This document shows, piece after piece, positions 25,979-34,397 of a DNA stretch of 64,000 bases. The DNA is from Janthinobacterium lividum PAMC 25724 (lineage in GTDB: Bacteria; Pseudomonadota; Gammaproteobacteria; Burkholderiales; Burkholderiaceae_D). The DNA lies in contig AHHB01000037.1 of NCBI GenBank assembly GCA_000242815.2, positions 372,001 through 436,000 of the forward strand. The letters are read 5' to 3'. The notes beneath the pieces were generated by a model. It had not been told where the DNA came from. It ran no database searches and was given only the letters and a program-made list of their open reading frames with translations. Position numbers and translations under genes: made by a program. How positions within the stretch are numbered: the first letter of the stretch is position 1; each line of letters opens with the position of its first letter.

Positions 25979-27076
25979 CTACTTCTTGCCGGCGGTCTCT
26001 TTCCACTGCTTCAGGAAGGCCATGCGCTTGGCAGGTCCCAAAAACTGCAGGATGATCGGGTGTACGGGAATCGGCTTGACATTGGCTGCGCCGATTTGCT
26101 TGATCAGGTCGGCCGACGTGGTTTCGCCCGTGACGTCGGCGCGGATGGCGAATAGCTTGGCGCCATTGGCAATGATGGTCTGGCCGCGCTGCGACAAGAT
26201 GTAATCGAGCCATAGCTTGCTGGCGTTGACGTTCTTCGCATTCTTGTTGATGAACTGCACGCGCGACAGGATCAGGGTGTAATCCTTGGGCAGCACCACG
26301 CCGATAGACGGATCGGTCTTGGCGCGCACCAGCGCATAAGAACCCAGCACGTTGTAGCCGATCAGGTTTTCCCCCGAGGAGATGCGCTCCATCATGGTGC
26401 CCGTCGACGACTGCACACGCACCTTGGCCGTGCCGAACGCGTTTTGCAGCGCCAGAAATTGCGGGTATTCCTTGGCATCCTGCGCCATGAACATGAAGCC
26501 CACGCCCGATTTTTCGATATCGTAGGTGGTGACCTTGTCCTTGAATTTCGGCGTGGCGATCAGCTTGACGAAGTCGTCGTGATTCTTCGGCACTTCCTTC
26601 GGATCGAGCAAACGCTTGTTGTAGACGATGGCGGCCGGCTCGAATGTGGTGCCGTAAGCCTGGTCATCCCACATGGCCCAACCGGGAATCTTCGCCGCTT
26701 CGACCGATTTGTACTTGAGCGCATAACCATCGGAGGCCAGGCGCATCTGCAAGTCCATCGCCGACGACCACATCACATCGGCCGTATTGCCGCCGGCGGC
26801 CACTTCGGAAATGAAACGGTTATACACTTCGGTGGAATTCATGTCGTTGTATTCGACCGAGATGCCGGGATACAGGGCGCTGAAGTCCTTGATCAGCGGA
26901 GCGGCAGCCTTGCTGTCGGTGGCGCTGTAGATCACCACCTTGCCTTCCTTCTTGGCCGCGTCGATGATCTTTTGATAGTCGGCCGGATAGCCGGCCGGCA
27001 CTTGCGCAAATACGGCGCCGGCCAGGCTGGCAAACGCGGTGGCAAGGGCAGCTTGAAGCAGGGTCTTGGTTTGCAT
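25979..27076 (-). CDS. ABC transporter periplasmic substrate-binding protein (AfuA/FbpA-like)
   Basis: A clear signal peptide (MQTKTLLQAALATAFASLAG...VFA) precedes a 340-residue type II binding-protein fold. It starts YPADYQKIIDAAKKEGKVVI and continues with YSATDSKAAAPLIKDFSALY, the usual beginning of this family. The double tyrosine that binds ferric ion in classic FbpA is not obvious (I see GYNVLGSYA instead), so the ligand may be an organic acid, a sugar phosphate or a ferric complex rather than bare iron. It starts 44 bases after tctC and belongs to the same operon, so its ligand may be related to that of TctC. Confidence 0.9.
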   Translation of the reverse strand: MQTKTLLQAALATAFASLAGAVFAQVPAGYPADYQKIIDAAKKEGKVVIYSATDSKAAAPLIKDFSALYPGISVEYNDMNSTEVYNRFISEVAAGGNTADVMWSSAMDLQMRLASDGYALKYKSVEAAKIPGWAMWDDQAYGTTFEPAAIVYNKRLLDPKEVPKNHDDFVKLIATPKFKDKVTTYDIEKSGVGFMFMAQDAKEYPQFLALQNAFGTAKVRVQSSTGTMMERISSGENLIGYNVLGSYALVRAKTDPSIGVVLPKDYTLILSRVQFINKNAKNVNASKLWLDYILSQRGQTIIANGAKLFAIRADVTGETTSADLIKQIGAANVKPIPVHPIILQFLGPAKRMAFLKQWKETAGKK

Positions 27077-27120
27077 GGGGTTGTCTCCGTCTGTGAATAG
27101 GTTTTTTATTAGGATGTCGT

Positions 27121-28095
27121 TCAGCGCATCAAGCCAAGCTCATTCGCCTGCCTGGCATACTCATCGACCGCCTGCTTGACATACGCTGTCAGCTTCGGCC
27201 CCGTCAGGGCGAATGGGTACAGGCCGGCCTGCGCACGCCACTGCGCGAACTGCGGCGTAGCCATCACGCGGTCAAAGGTAGCCACCCAGCGCTGGTAATT
27301 CGCCTCGGGTACCTGGGGGCCCATCCATACGCCGCGAATGATCGGCCAGACCACGTCGAAGCCCTGCTCGCGCGCAGTCGGCACGCCGGCCAACACGCCA
27401 GGCAGACGTTTTTCCGACAGTACCGCCAGCACGCGCGCATGGTTGGCGCTGGCGTTCAGGGTGGCCTCCGAGGTGTCGCCCGAGACCACCTGCACGTAAC
27501 CGGCCTGCATCGCCGTAAACACTTCGCCGCCGCCCTCGAGCGCCACAAAACGCAGCACTTTCGGATCGATGCCGGCATGGCGCGCCAGCAACGCCATCTT
27601 CAGCCAGTCCTGGCTGCCGATGGTGCCGGAGACGCCGATCAGTACCTGGTCTGGATGCTGGCGCAGCGCCGCGATCAGGTCGGCCAGGCTCTTGTAGGGC
27701 GAATCGCTGCGCACGGCGATCATGCCGTAGTCGGCACCCAGCGCCGCCACCCAGCGCACGTCGCTCGCCTTCGCATTGCCGAACTTGCCCTGCGCCAAAT
27801 TGAGCAGCGAACCGCCCGAAAACGCCACCAGGGTGTTCGCTTCCGCACGGCGTCGTTGCGATGCCATCGAGTGCCAGGCCACCGCACCGATGCCGCCGGG
27901 CAGATAGCTGATGCGCATTGGGCCCGCCAGGCCTGCCGCGCCCTCCTGCGCCAGGCCTTTTTTTGCCAGCTTGCAGGTCAGGTCCATGGCACCGCCCGGT
28001 TTGGACGGCACCACGCACTCGGCCGCAGCAAACGCCTGCGCCCCCGCCACGGCGGGCAGCAGGCACAGCAAAGACAGCAGCAGGGAACGCAGCAT
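27121..28095 (-). CDS. tctC: TctC/Bug-family tricarboxylate-binding periplasmic protein
   Basis: A signal peptide (MLRSLLLSLLCLLPAVAGAQ) precedes a 300-residue Bug-type binding domain with GGAMDLTCKLAKKGL near the N-terminus and the late YVKQAVDEYARQANELGL helix. TctC proteins capture citrate-like acids for the TctAB transporter. No tctA or tctB is present here, so this protein may serve signalling through TctE or another transporter. I chose the ATG at 28095 because AAGG lies seven bases ahead; the ATG at 28101 would leave almost no spacing. It follows the porin gene directly. Confidence 0.87.
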   Translation of the reverse strand: MLRSLLLSLLCLLPAVAGAQAFAAAECVVPSKPGGAMDLTCKLAKKGLAQEGAAGLAGPMRISYLPGGIGAVAWHSMASQRRRAEANTLVAFSGGSLLNLAQGKFGNAKASDVRWVAALGADYGMIAVRSDSPYKSLADLIAALRQHPDQVLIGVSGTIGSQDWLKMALLARHAGIDPKVLRFVALEGGGEVFTAMQAGYVQVVSGDTSEATLNASANHARVLAVLSEKRLPGVLAGVPTAREQGFDVVWPIIRGVWMGPQVPEANYQRWVATFDRVMATPQFAQWRAQAGLYPFALTGPKLTAYVKQAVDEYARQANELGLMR

Positions 28096-28104
28096 CGTCA
28101 TGCC

Positions 28105-29166
28105 TTAGAAGCGGTGCTGGATGCCGGCCATCACACCGCGCTGGGTGTCGCCGAAACCGGCATCGTCGCGCGACAGGCTGACCAGCTGATTGTGCTTGGC
28201 CTTGGCATAAGCGCCGGCCACGTACAGGTCAGTGCGCTTGGACAGCGCATAGCGCACGCGCGCCACGTACATGATCGGATCGGCATTCAGGTTGGCCGCC
28301 ACATTCTTTACGTCCTGGTAGTAGATCACGCCCGTCAGGGTGATTGCCGGCGTGGTCATGTAGCTGACGCCGCCCCAGTACAAGGTGCCGCGCACGTCGG
28401 CCTTGCCGGCGGCAGCCGGATCGAGCTTGTAGTCGCGCGCCGCCGCCTGCACCTTCCACGGGCCATTGTCATACATGGCGCCCAGGTGGTACACGGTGGT
28501 CTTGTCGCGCGCGCCGCCAGCGATGGCATTGCCGTTCACCTGTTCATACGTCGCGAGCAGGCTTACAGGACCGGTCTTGTAGGTAACTGCCGTCGACAGC
28601 TTGGCGCTGTCCGAGTTGCCCGTCGACTGCTCGCCGAAACCATACGAGGCGCCGTAGCTGAAGTCGCCCGTCTTGCCCGAGTACTTGACCAGGTTGTCGA
28701 AGGCGGTTGTCATGCCATACTTGCTCGGGCCCGTCGCGTTGGCCGAGGTAGCCCACGAGTAGAACGGCGCATACGCCATCGGATCGAACGGCAGCACAAA
28801 GTCATATACGGTGGTAAACGAGCGGCCCAGCACGACGCGGCCAAACGCACCTTCCAGGCCCACATTGGCCTGGCGCTTGAACAGCGCGCCGTCGGCTGCG
28901 CCCGTGTCGACCAGGATGCCGCCTTCCAGATTGAAGACCGCTTTCAGGCCGCCACCCAGGTCTTCGCTGCCCAGGATGCCCCAGCGCGAGGTGTTCATGC
29001 CGCCGGAGCTCACTTGCGTCATCGAGCTCTTGTTCGGACCGGCGTTGCTGGTGTTGCTGATACCAGCGTCAAGGCGGCCATACAGGGTCACGTTCGACTG
29101 GGCCTGGGCGCTGCCGGCTGCGGCGAGCACCGCCATGGCGGCCAGCGAGAATGCAGTTTTCTTCAT
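28105..29166 (-). CDS. Gram-negative general porin (Burkholderiales type)
   Basis: The 353-residue protein begins with a signal peptide ending in SAQAQ and continues SNVTLYGRLDAGISNTSNAG, the standard start of the beta-proteobacterial 16-strand trimeric porins. It includes the RWGILGSEDLGGGLKAVFNL strand and ends GVMAGIQHRF with C-terminal Phe. It lies divergent from tctD, with about 200 bases between, and is first in an operon with tctC and the ABC importer. This mirrors TctD-controlled OpdH-type porin arrangements in which the porin admits tricarboxylates. Confidence 0.94.
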   Translation of the reverse strand: MKKTAFSLAAMAVLAAAGSAQAQSNVTLYGRLDAGISNTSNAGPNKSSMTQVSSGGMNTSRWGILGSEDLGGGLKAVFNLEGGILVDTGAADGALFKRQANVGLEGAFGRVVLGRSFTTVYDFVLPFDPMAYAPFYSWATSANATGPSKYGMTTAFDNLVKYSGKTGDFSYGASYGFGEQSTGNSDSAKLSTAVTYKTGPVSLLATYEQVNGNAIAGGARDKTTVYHLGAMYDNGPWKVQAAARDYKLDPAAAGKADVRGTLYWGGVSYMTTPAITLTGVIYYQDVKNVAANLNADPIMYVARVRYALSKRTDLYVAGAYAKAKHNQLVSLSRDDAGFGDTQRGVMAGIQHRF

Positions 29167-29249
29167 GTGAAGTGTCTCCCTTAGATATAGTTATTAGTGA
29201 TATGCCTGATCCATTTCATGAATCAGAGTCACACTATATGAGCGTCAGC

Positions 29250-29266
29250 CTTTCAATTGGCTTTCA
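29250..29266 (+). promoter_or_regulatory. Possible TctD (OmpR-type) direct-repeat site
   Basis: CTTTCA occurs at 29250-29255 and again at 29261-29266. The 11-base spacing is that of tandem OmpR-family half-sites. It lies in the divergent region between the porin and tctD genes, where TctD should act. This is an inference from spacing alone. Confidence 0.3.
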
Positions 29267-29367
29267 GCACGACAAGTGTCGCCAGCCAGCCACAATCGAG
29301 CCCAACATATTCATCGCCCCCCTGCCGCCACGCTTACACTGGAGCATTTCAACGAATGGCGGAGACC

Positions 29368-30102
29368 ATGCGCATATTATTAGTGGAAGACCATCTGGAG
29401 CTGTCGCACTGGCTGGCAAAGGCCCTGCGCGACGCGCACCTGACGGTGGAGACCGCCCACAACGGCGCCGATGCCGACGCCCTGCTGCACACGCAGGAAT
29501 ACTCGCTGGTGCTGCTCGACCTGACCCTGCCGAAGATGGACGGCCTGGACGTGCTGCGCCGCCTGCGCGCGCGTGGGGGCACGCGCGGCAAGACTCCCGT
29601 CATGATACTCACGGCGCGTGGCGGCCTGGATGAAAAAGTGCAGGGCCTGAACCTGGGCGCCGACGACTACATGGCCAAGCCGTTCGAACTGGCCGAACTG
29701 GAAGCGCGCGTGAAAGCCCTGCTGCGCCGCAGCCAGGGCAACGAAGCGCTGGTGCATACCTGCGGCGCGCTCAGTTTCGACACCGTCACGCGCATGTTCA
29801 GCTATGCCGGCGCCCCTTTTCCCCTGACGCCGCGCGAACACGCGGTGCTCGAAGCGCTGATCACGCGCTCCGGACGTGCAGTTTCGAAGGAAAAGCTATT
29901 CGACGAAGTCTTCGCGCTGGCCGACGACGTTAATCTGGACGCCATCGAACTGTATATCCACCGCGTACGCAAAAAACTTGAAAGCAGCTTGGAAAACGGC
30001 ATCGACAGCGGCGCGCCCGACGGCGCCGTCATCACTACTCTGCGCGGCATCGGCTACCTGCTGCAGCCGCGCAGCGCCATGGCGCTGGCTGCAGCAAAAT
30101 GA
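29368..30102 (+). CDS. tctD: Response regulator, TctD-like (OmpR family)
   Basis: The 244-residue protein has a receiver domain with phospho-acceptor Asp near residue 51 (LVLLDLTLPKMDG) and the conserved Lys in DDYMAKPFELAELEARV. An OmpR-type winged-helix DNA-binding domain with TPREHAVLEALI follows. The ATG at 29368 begins the canonical MRILLVEDH and has GGAG just ahead. It overlaps the sensor-kinase start by ATGA. In known systems TctD activates tricarboxylate porin and transporter genes, and the divergent porin-tctC operon is the probable target. Confidence 0.93.
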   Translation: MRILLVEDHLELSHWLAKALRDAHLTVETAHNGADADALLHTQEYSLVLLDLTLPKMDGLDVLRRLRARGGTRGKTPVMILTARGGLDEKVQGLNLGADDYMAKPFELAELEARVKALLRRSQGNEALVHTCGALSFDTVTRMFSYAGAPFPLTPREHAVLEALITRSGRAVSKEKLFDEVFALADDVNLDAIELYIHRVRKKLESSLENGIDSGAPDGAVITTLRGIGYLLQPRSAMALAAAK

Positions 30103-31604
30103 GCGACGCCATGCAACGCCCGCGCAGGCCCCTGTTCGATCGCCTGCGCCGGCGCTGGGCGCTGGGCCGGCCGCTGGGCAGCCTGCGCAGCCAGTTGCTG
30201 CGCTGGCTGCTCATACCGCTGGCGATGCTGGTGCTGCTCGACGCTTTTTTTGTCTACCGCAATGCGCTCGACGCCGCCGACATGGCTTATGACCGCTCCC
30301 TGCTGGCATCGACGCGGGCACTGGCCGAGCGCGTCTCCATCGTCGGCGGCAAGGTGGTGGCAGAAGTACCTTACGTGGCGCTCGACAGCTTCGAAACCGA
30401 TACCCTCGGCCGCATCTATTACAAGGTCACAGGCATCAACGGCGAACTGGTCTCGGGCTATGGCGACTTGCCGCGCGTGCCGAAAAACGTGCCCCGTTCG
30501 CAAAACTATCCGGCCCTGGTGCGCTTCTACCACGCCGATTACCATGGCAAGCCGATCCGCATCGCCGCCCTGCTGCAACCGGTGTATGACGACTCGATGC
30601 GCGGCATCGCCCTGATACAGGTTGCTGAAACACTCGATGCGCGGCGCGGCCTGTCGAACCAGATCCTGTTCGATACCCTGAGCTGGCAGGCGGCAATGAT
30701 ACTGGTGATGGGCGCGCTCGTGTGGTTTGCCGTACGCCTGGTGCTGCGGCCGCTGATGCGTTTGAAAACGGAAGTCGAGACGCGCACCCTGTCCGATCTG
30801 TCCGACGTCGATCCCACGCTGGTGCACAAAGAAATGCGCCCGCTGGTGAGCGCCATGAACGGCTCCATGTCGCGCTTGCAGCAACTGATCGCCAGCCAGC
30901 GTCGCTTCATCGCGGACGCCTCGCACCAGCTGCGCACGCCGTTGACGGTGCTGAAAACCCAGGCCGAACTGGCCCTGCGCGAGTGCGACCGCCAGGCCGG
31001 CACGGCGTCCGACATGGCCGCCCTGCGCGACATCGTACGCTCGATCGCCAGCACCACCGATTCGACCGTACTCTTGGCCAACCGCCTGCTGACCCTGGCG
31101 CGCATAGAGCATGGCAGCGACAGCCTGGCCATGGATCTGGTCTCGCTGCGCCGCGTGGCGCAGCAGTTAGGACTGGCAATGGCCATGACTGCCGTCGGCA
31201 AGCATATCGATTTGTCGCTGGAAGCGCCCGACGACGCGCCCGTGCATGGCCAGGCCTTGCTGCTGCACGAACTGCTGGCCAACCTGGTCGACAATGCCCT
31301 GCGCTACACGCCGCAGGGCGGCAGCGTGATCCTGCGCGTGCGCGCGGCGCAGACAGAGAACGGACACGGCGCCATGCTGGAGGTGGAAGACAGCGGCCCC
31401 GGCATCGCGCCGGGTGAACGCGAACGCGTATTGACGCCGTTCTACCGGGTCGGCGCGGCGCTCGAGAGCAACCCTGGCGGCGCAGGACTGGGCCTGGCCA
31501 TCGTGCGCGACATCGCCGCCCTGCACGGCGCCCGGCTGGAGTTGTCAACGGCCTCCAATGGGCATGGGCTGAAGGTTAGCGTGCATTTCAGGGCGATCAC
31601 CTGA
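30099..31604 (+). CDS. tctE: Sensor histidine kinase, TctE-like
   Basis: The 501-residue kinase has a first membrane helix (about 34-54) and a periplasmic 2CSK_N-type sensor domain (about 55-190). A second helix (about 200-222), a HAMP-like linker, HisKA with the phosphorylated His in ASHQLRTPL (about 275) and HATPase_c follow, with N-box LVDNALRYTP, G1 DSGPGIAP and G2 GGAGLGLAIV. The start overlaps the tctD stop, so kinase and regulator are translationally coupled. It probably senses a tricarboxylate directly or through TctC. Confidence 0.93.
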   Translation: MSDAMQRPRRPLFDRLRRRWALGRPLGSLRSQLLRWLLIPLAMLVLLDAFFVYRNALDAADMAYDRSLLASTRALAERVSIVGGKVVAEVPYVALDSFETDTLGRIYYKVTGINGELVSGYGDLPRVPKNVPRSQNYPALVRFYHADYHGKPIRIAALLQPVYDDSMRGIALIQVAETLDARRGLSNQILFDTLSWQAAMILVMGALVWFAVRLVLRPLMRLKTEVETRTLSDLSDVDPTLVHKEMRPLVSAMNGSMSRLQQLIASQRRFIADASHQLRTPLTVLKTQAELALRECDRQAGTASDMAALRDIVRSIASTTDSTVLLANRLLTLARIEHGSDSLAMDLVSLRRVAQQLGLAMAMTAVGKHIDLSLEAPDDAPVHGQALLLHELLANLVDNALRYTPQGGSVILRVRAAQTENGHGAMLEVEDSGPGIAPGERERVLTPFYRVGAALESNPGGAGLGLAIVRDIAALHGARLELSTASNGHGLKVSVHFRAIT

Positions 31605-31688
31605 GGCACTGCACGGATATATCTTCGACATTAAGTGTTGCCCCAAACCAACACATGGTTTATTTTCAATATTTTTTAAATAATTGCC

Positions 31689-31717
31689 TTACACAAACAT
31701 ATTTATCCCTATATAAT
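31689..31717 (+). promoter_or_regulatory. Promoter of the small outer-membrane protein gene
   Basis: A perfect TATAAT (31712-31717) with TTACAC 17 bases ahead sits in an AT-rich stretch about 60 bases before the start codon. Confidence 0.5.
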
Positions 31718-31775
31718 TCGTCTCCCATTACGCAACGAGACAATCTCTGCGCGTTAATTATCAATAGGATTAAAA

Positions 31776-32336
31776 ATGAAAAAGCAATTGTTCGCAGCCG
31801 TCGTCGGCGCCGCCCTGGCATTCCCATTGTTCGCCCAAGCTGAAGGCGCTTACATCGGCGCTAACGTCGGCCGTTCGGAATTGAAACTGTCGGGTGATTT
31901 CGGTTCTGGCAAAGACAACAAAACCGGTTACAAAGCTTACGCTGGCTACGACTTCACGCAAAACTTCGGCGCAGAAGCCGGCTATGTCAATTTCGGCAAA
32001 GTGAAAGATAGCGAAAACAATGATTCGTTGAGCGTTGACACCAGCGCATTTTACGTCGCCGCCACCGGCACCCTGCCACTGAACGAACAGTTTTCGCTGT
32101 TCGCCAAGGCTGGCGTGTCGCAAAATCGCACCAAATTTAATGTTGACGCGATGGGTTTCAATTTCAACGTGTCGAAAAACAAAACCGCTGCCCTGTTTGG
32201 CATCGGCGCTGCTTACAACATCAACAAGAACCTGTCGGCTGTTGCTGAGTATGAAAACTTTGGCAAGACGCTGAGCGTGAACGGCGCGACTGTAAAAGCC
32301 GACCTGCTGTCGATCGGCCTGCGCTACAAGTTCTAA
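31776..32336 (+). CDS. Small outer-membrane beta-barrel protein (OmpA-like/OmpX-type)
   Basis: A signal peptide (MKKQLFAAVVGAALAFPLFAQA) precedes a 164-residue domain that begins EGAYIGANVGRSELKL and consists of eight alternating strands ending in SIGLRYKF. This is the eight-stranded barrel of the OmpA N-terminal/OmpX type, without a peptidoglycan-binding domain. Codon use is A/T-richer than its neighbours and the promoter and terminator are strong, which suggests high expression. The role is probably structural or adhesive; no specific function can be assigned. Confidence 0.9.
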   Translation: MKKQLFAAVVGAALAFPLFAQAEGAYIGANVGRSELKLSGDFGSGKDNKTGYKAYAGYDFTQNFGAEAGYVNFGKVKDSENNDSLSVDTSAFYVAATGTLPLNEQFSLFAKAGVSQNRTKFNVDAMGFNFNVSKNKTAALFGIGAAYNINKNLSAVAEYENFGKTLSVNGATVKADLLSIGLRYKF

Positions 32337-32384
32337 TTCACGCTTGCGCGAATGCAACCCCAGCCGCTGTAAGGGCTGACAAAA

Positions 32385-32409
32385 AACCGGCTGGCAAGCC
32401 GGTTTTTTT
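32385..32409 (+). terminator. Rho-independent terminator of the barrel-protein gene
   Basis: AACCGGC and GCCGGTT form a stem with a six-base loop, followed by T7, 48 bases after the stop. Confidence 0.9.
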
Positions 32410-32477
32410 ATGCGCGCGTGGCGCGCAAGCGGCACCGATGTTAAGATCGCGCCCTGGAATTGACTGAAAGCCCCGCC

Positions 32478-32831
32478 ATGATGACCAAAGAAGATGTAAC
32501 CGAACTGTTCGCCAATATCGCCGAGAACGCGCCGTGGGATTTGTCCCAGCCGCTACTGTGGGGCTATTACTTCACCAATCCCACGTCCGAGCCGCTGGAG
32601 CAGGCCGCCACCTTGCTGGCACTGCAGGGCTACCGCCCGGTGGAACTGTATCAGCCCGAACTGGACGACCCGGCCGCCGCCCCCGTGTGGGTGCTGCATG
32701 TGGAAAAAGCCGAAGTGCATGACGTCGAGAGCCTGCATGCACGCAATGGCGAACTGATGGTGTTTGCCCAGGAAAACCAGTTGGCCAGCTACGACGGCAT
32801 GGATGTCGGTCCGGTCGCTACCGCAGCGTAG
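32478..32831 (+). CDS. RraB-domain protein (ribonuclease E inhibitor family)
   Basis: The 117-residue acidic protein carries the RraB-type pattern: MTKEDVTELFANIAENAPWD at the start and the conserved LASYDGMDVGP near the end. RraB of E. coli binds RNase E and modulates RNA decay, but many proteins with this domain are uncharacterised. I prefer the ATG at 32478 (GAAAG about eight bases ahead) to an upstream TTG at 32460; a second ATG follows at 32481. The stop codon TAG lies inside the first bases of the downstream repeat element. Confidence 0.75.
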   Translation: MMTKEDVTELFANIAENAPWDLSQPLLWGYYFTNPTSEPLEQAATLLALQGYRPVELYQPELDDPAAAPVWVLHVEKAEVHDVESLHARNGELMVFAQENQLASYDGMDVGPVATAA

Positions 32832-32934
32832 GTCGGATGAGGTCCGAAGGACCGTAATCCGACAACATTGTTGGCACGGCCGGTGGTGATGTCGGATTAC
32901 GCTGCGCCTCGGCGGCCCCGCTAATCCGACCTAC
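32828..32934. repeat. Interspersed inverted-repeat element (REP-like)
   Basis: The stretch begins GTAGGTCGGAT and ends ATCCGACCTAC, perfect inverted ends. Inside, two sub-hairpins contain GTAATCCGAC and GTCGGATTAC. This is the pattern of small intergenic repeats common in high-G+C proteobacteria. It abuts rraB so closely that the stop codon of that gene is part of the left end. Confidence 0.75.
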
Positions 32935-32943
32935 ATCACAAAC

Positions 32944-32973
32944 GCAAAACGGCGCCCGAGGGCGCCGTTTTGC
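32944..32973. terminator. Bidirectional terminator between rraB-like gene and hom
   Basis: AAAACGGCGCC and GGCGCCGTTTT form an 11-base stem around CGAG, with A and T tracts on both sides. It can serve transcripts from either direction, and lies 18 bases from the hom stop codon. Confidence 0.85.
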
Positions 32974-32990
32974 ATGCAGCTTTGTAAAAA

Positions 32991-34313
32991 TCAGCTCAGG
33001 TTTTCCAGGCGGATCTTGGTCACCATACCCACCACGCTCTGGAGCGCTTCCATCTTTTCGATGGCCGCCGTGACGTTCTTTTCCTGCGTCTGGTGCGTCA
33101 GCATGATGATGTCGGTATGCGTCTCGCCTTCGGCCGGCTCTTTTTGCAGCATGGCGTCGATCGAAATGCCGCGTTCGGCCAGGATGCGCGTCAAGTCGGC
33201 CAGCACGCCCGGCTGGTCGGCCACGTGCATGCGCAGGTAGTAGCTGGTGGTAATTTCCGACATCGGCAAAATCGCGATATCGGTCATCGCGTTCGGCTGG
33301 AAGGCCAGGTGCGGCACGCGGTGTTCCGGGTCGGCCGTGGCCAGGCGCGTAATGTCGACCAGATCGGCGATCACCGACGAGGCGGTCGGTTCGGCGCCCG
33401 CGCCGCGGCCCGAATACAGGCTGGCGCCAACGGCGTCGCCGTGTACCAGCACCGCATTCATGGCCCCTTCCACATTGGCGATCAAGCGCTTGGCCGGGAT
33501 CAGGGTCGGATGCACGCGCAACTCGATGCCTTCCACGCCATTGACGGTGGCGCGCTTGGTAATGCCCAGCAGCTTGATGCGGTAGCCCAGTTGCTCGGCG
33601 TAGCGGATGTCAACGGCATTGAGATTGCTGATGCCTTCCACGTAGGCCTTGTCGAACTGCACCGGGATGCCGAAGGCGATGGCCGACATGATGGTGGCCT
33701 TGTGCGCGGCATCAATGCCTTCGATGTCGAAGGTGGGATCGGCTTCCGCGTAGCCCAGTTCCTGCGCCTGTTTCAGCACGGTGGCGAAATCGAGGCCCTT
33801 GTCGCGCATTTCTGAGAGGATGAAATTGGTGGTGCCGTTGATGATGCCGGCGATCCATTCGATGCGGTTGGCCGTCAAGCCTTCGCGCAGCGCCTTGATG
33901 ATGGGGATGCCGCCGGCGACAGCCGCCTCGAATGCCACCATCACGCCCTTGTCCTGGGCGGCGGCAAAGATTTCGTTGCCATGCACGGCCAGCAGGGCCT
34001 TGTTGGCCGTCACCACGTGCTTGCCGTTGGCGATGGCCTGCATCACCAAGGTTTTCGACAGGTCGTAGCCACCGATCAGTTCGACGACGATGTCGATCTC
34101 GGGATCGTTGACGATCAGCTGCGGGTCATTGACGACCTTGCAGGCGCCGGCGACCAGCGCTTCGGCGCGCGCCACATCGCGCACGGCGACGGCAACGACT
34201 TCAATGCTGCGGCCGGCGCGACGCTTGATTTCTTCCTGGTTGCGTTTCAGGACGCTGAACGTGCCGTAACCGACATTGCCCAGGCCCAGCAGACCGATCT
34301 TGATGGATTTCAT
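32991..34313 (-). CDS. hom: Homoserine dehydrogenase
   Basis: The 440-residue enzyme has an N-terminal NAD(P)-binding Rossmann motif (GLLGLGNVGYGT), the central catalytic domain with AAVAGGIPIIKALREGL and the GIINGTTNFIL motif, and a C-terminal ACT regulatory domain (YYLRMHVADQPGVLADLTRI, about 355-430). It reduces aspartate semialdehyde to homoserine for threonine and methionine synthesis, and the ACT domain implies threonine feedback. It follows the aminotransferase gene by 84 bases. thrC, which commonly comes next in related genomes, is absent here; the repeat element and convergent rraB-like gene take its place. Confidence 0.96.
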   Translation of the reverse strand: MKSIKIGLLGLGNVGYGTFSVLKRNQEEIKRRAGRSIEVVAVAVRDVARAEALVAGACKVVNDPQLIVNDPEIDIVVELIGGYDLSKTLVMQAIANGKHVVTANKALLAVHGNEIFAAAQDKGVMVAFEAAVAGGIPIIKALREGLTANRIEWIAGIINGTTNFILSEMRDKGLDFATVLKQAQELGYAEADPTFDIEGIDAAHKATIMSAIAFGIPVQFDKAYVEGISNLNAVDIRYAEQLGYRIKLLGITKRATVNGVEGIELRVHPTLIPAKRLIANVEGAMNAVLVHGDAVGASLYSGRGAGAEPTASSVIADLVDITRLATADPEHRVPHLAFQPNAMTDIAILPMSEITTSYYLRMHVADQPGVLADLTRILAERGISIDAMLQKEPAEGETHTDIIMLTHQTQEKNVTAAIEKMEALQSVVGMVTKIRLENLS

Positions 34314-34397
34314 AATTGTGCTTGAGTGCTCATAAGTGGCGCCCTTGAGGGGGCGCCAGGTTGATCGGTATGGTTGATCGAGATGCTGCTGGCTGGT

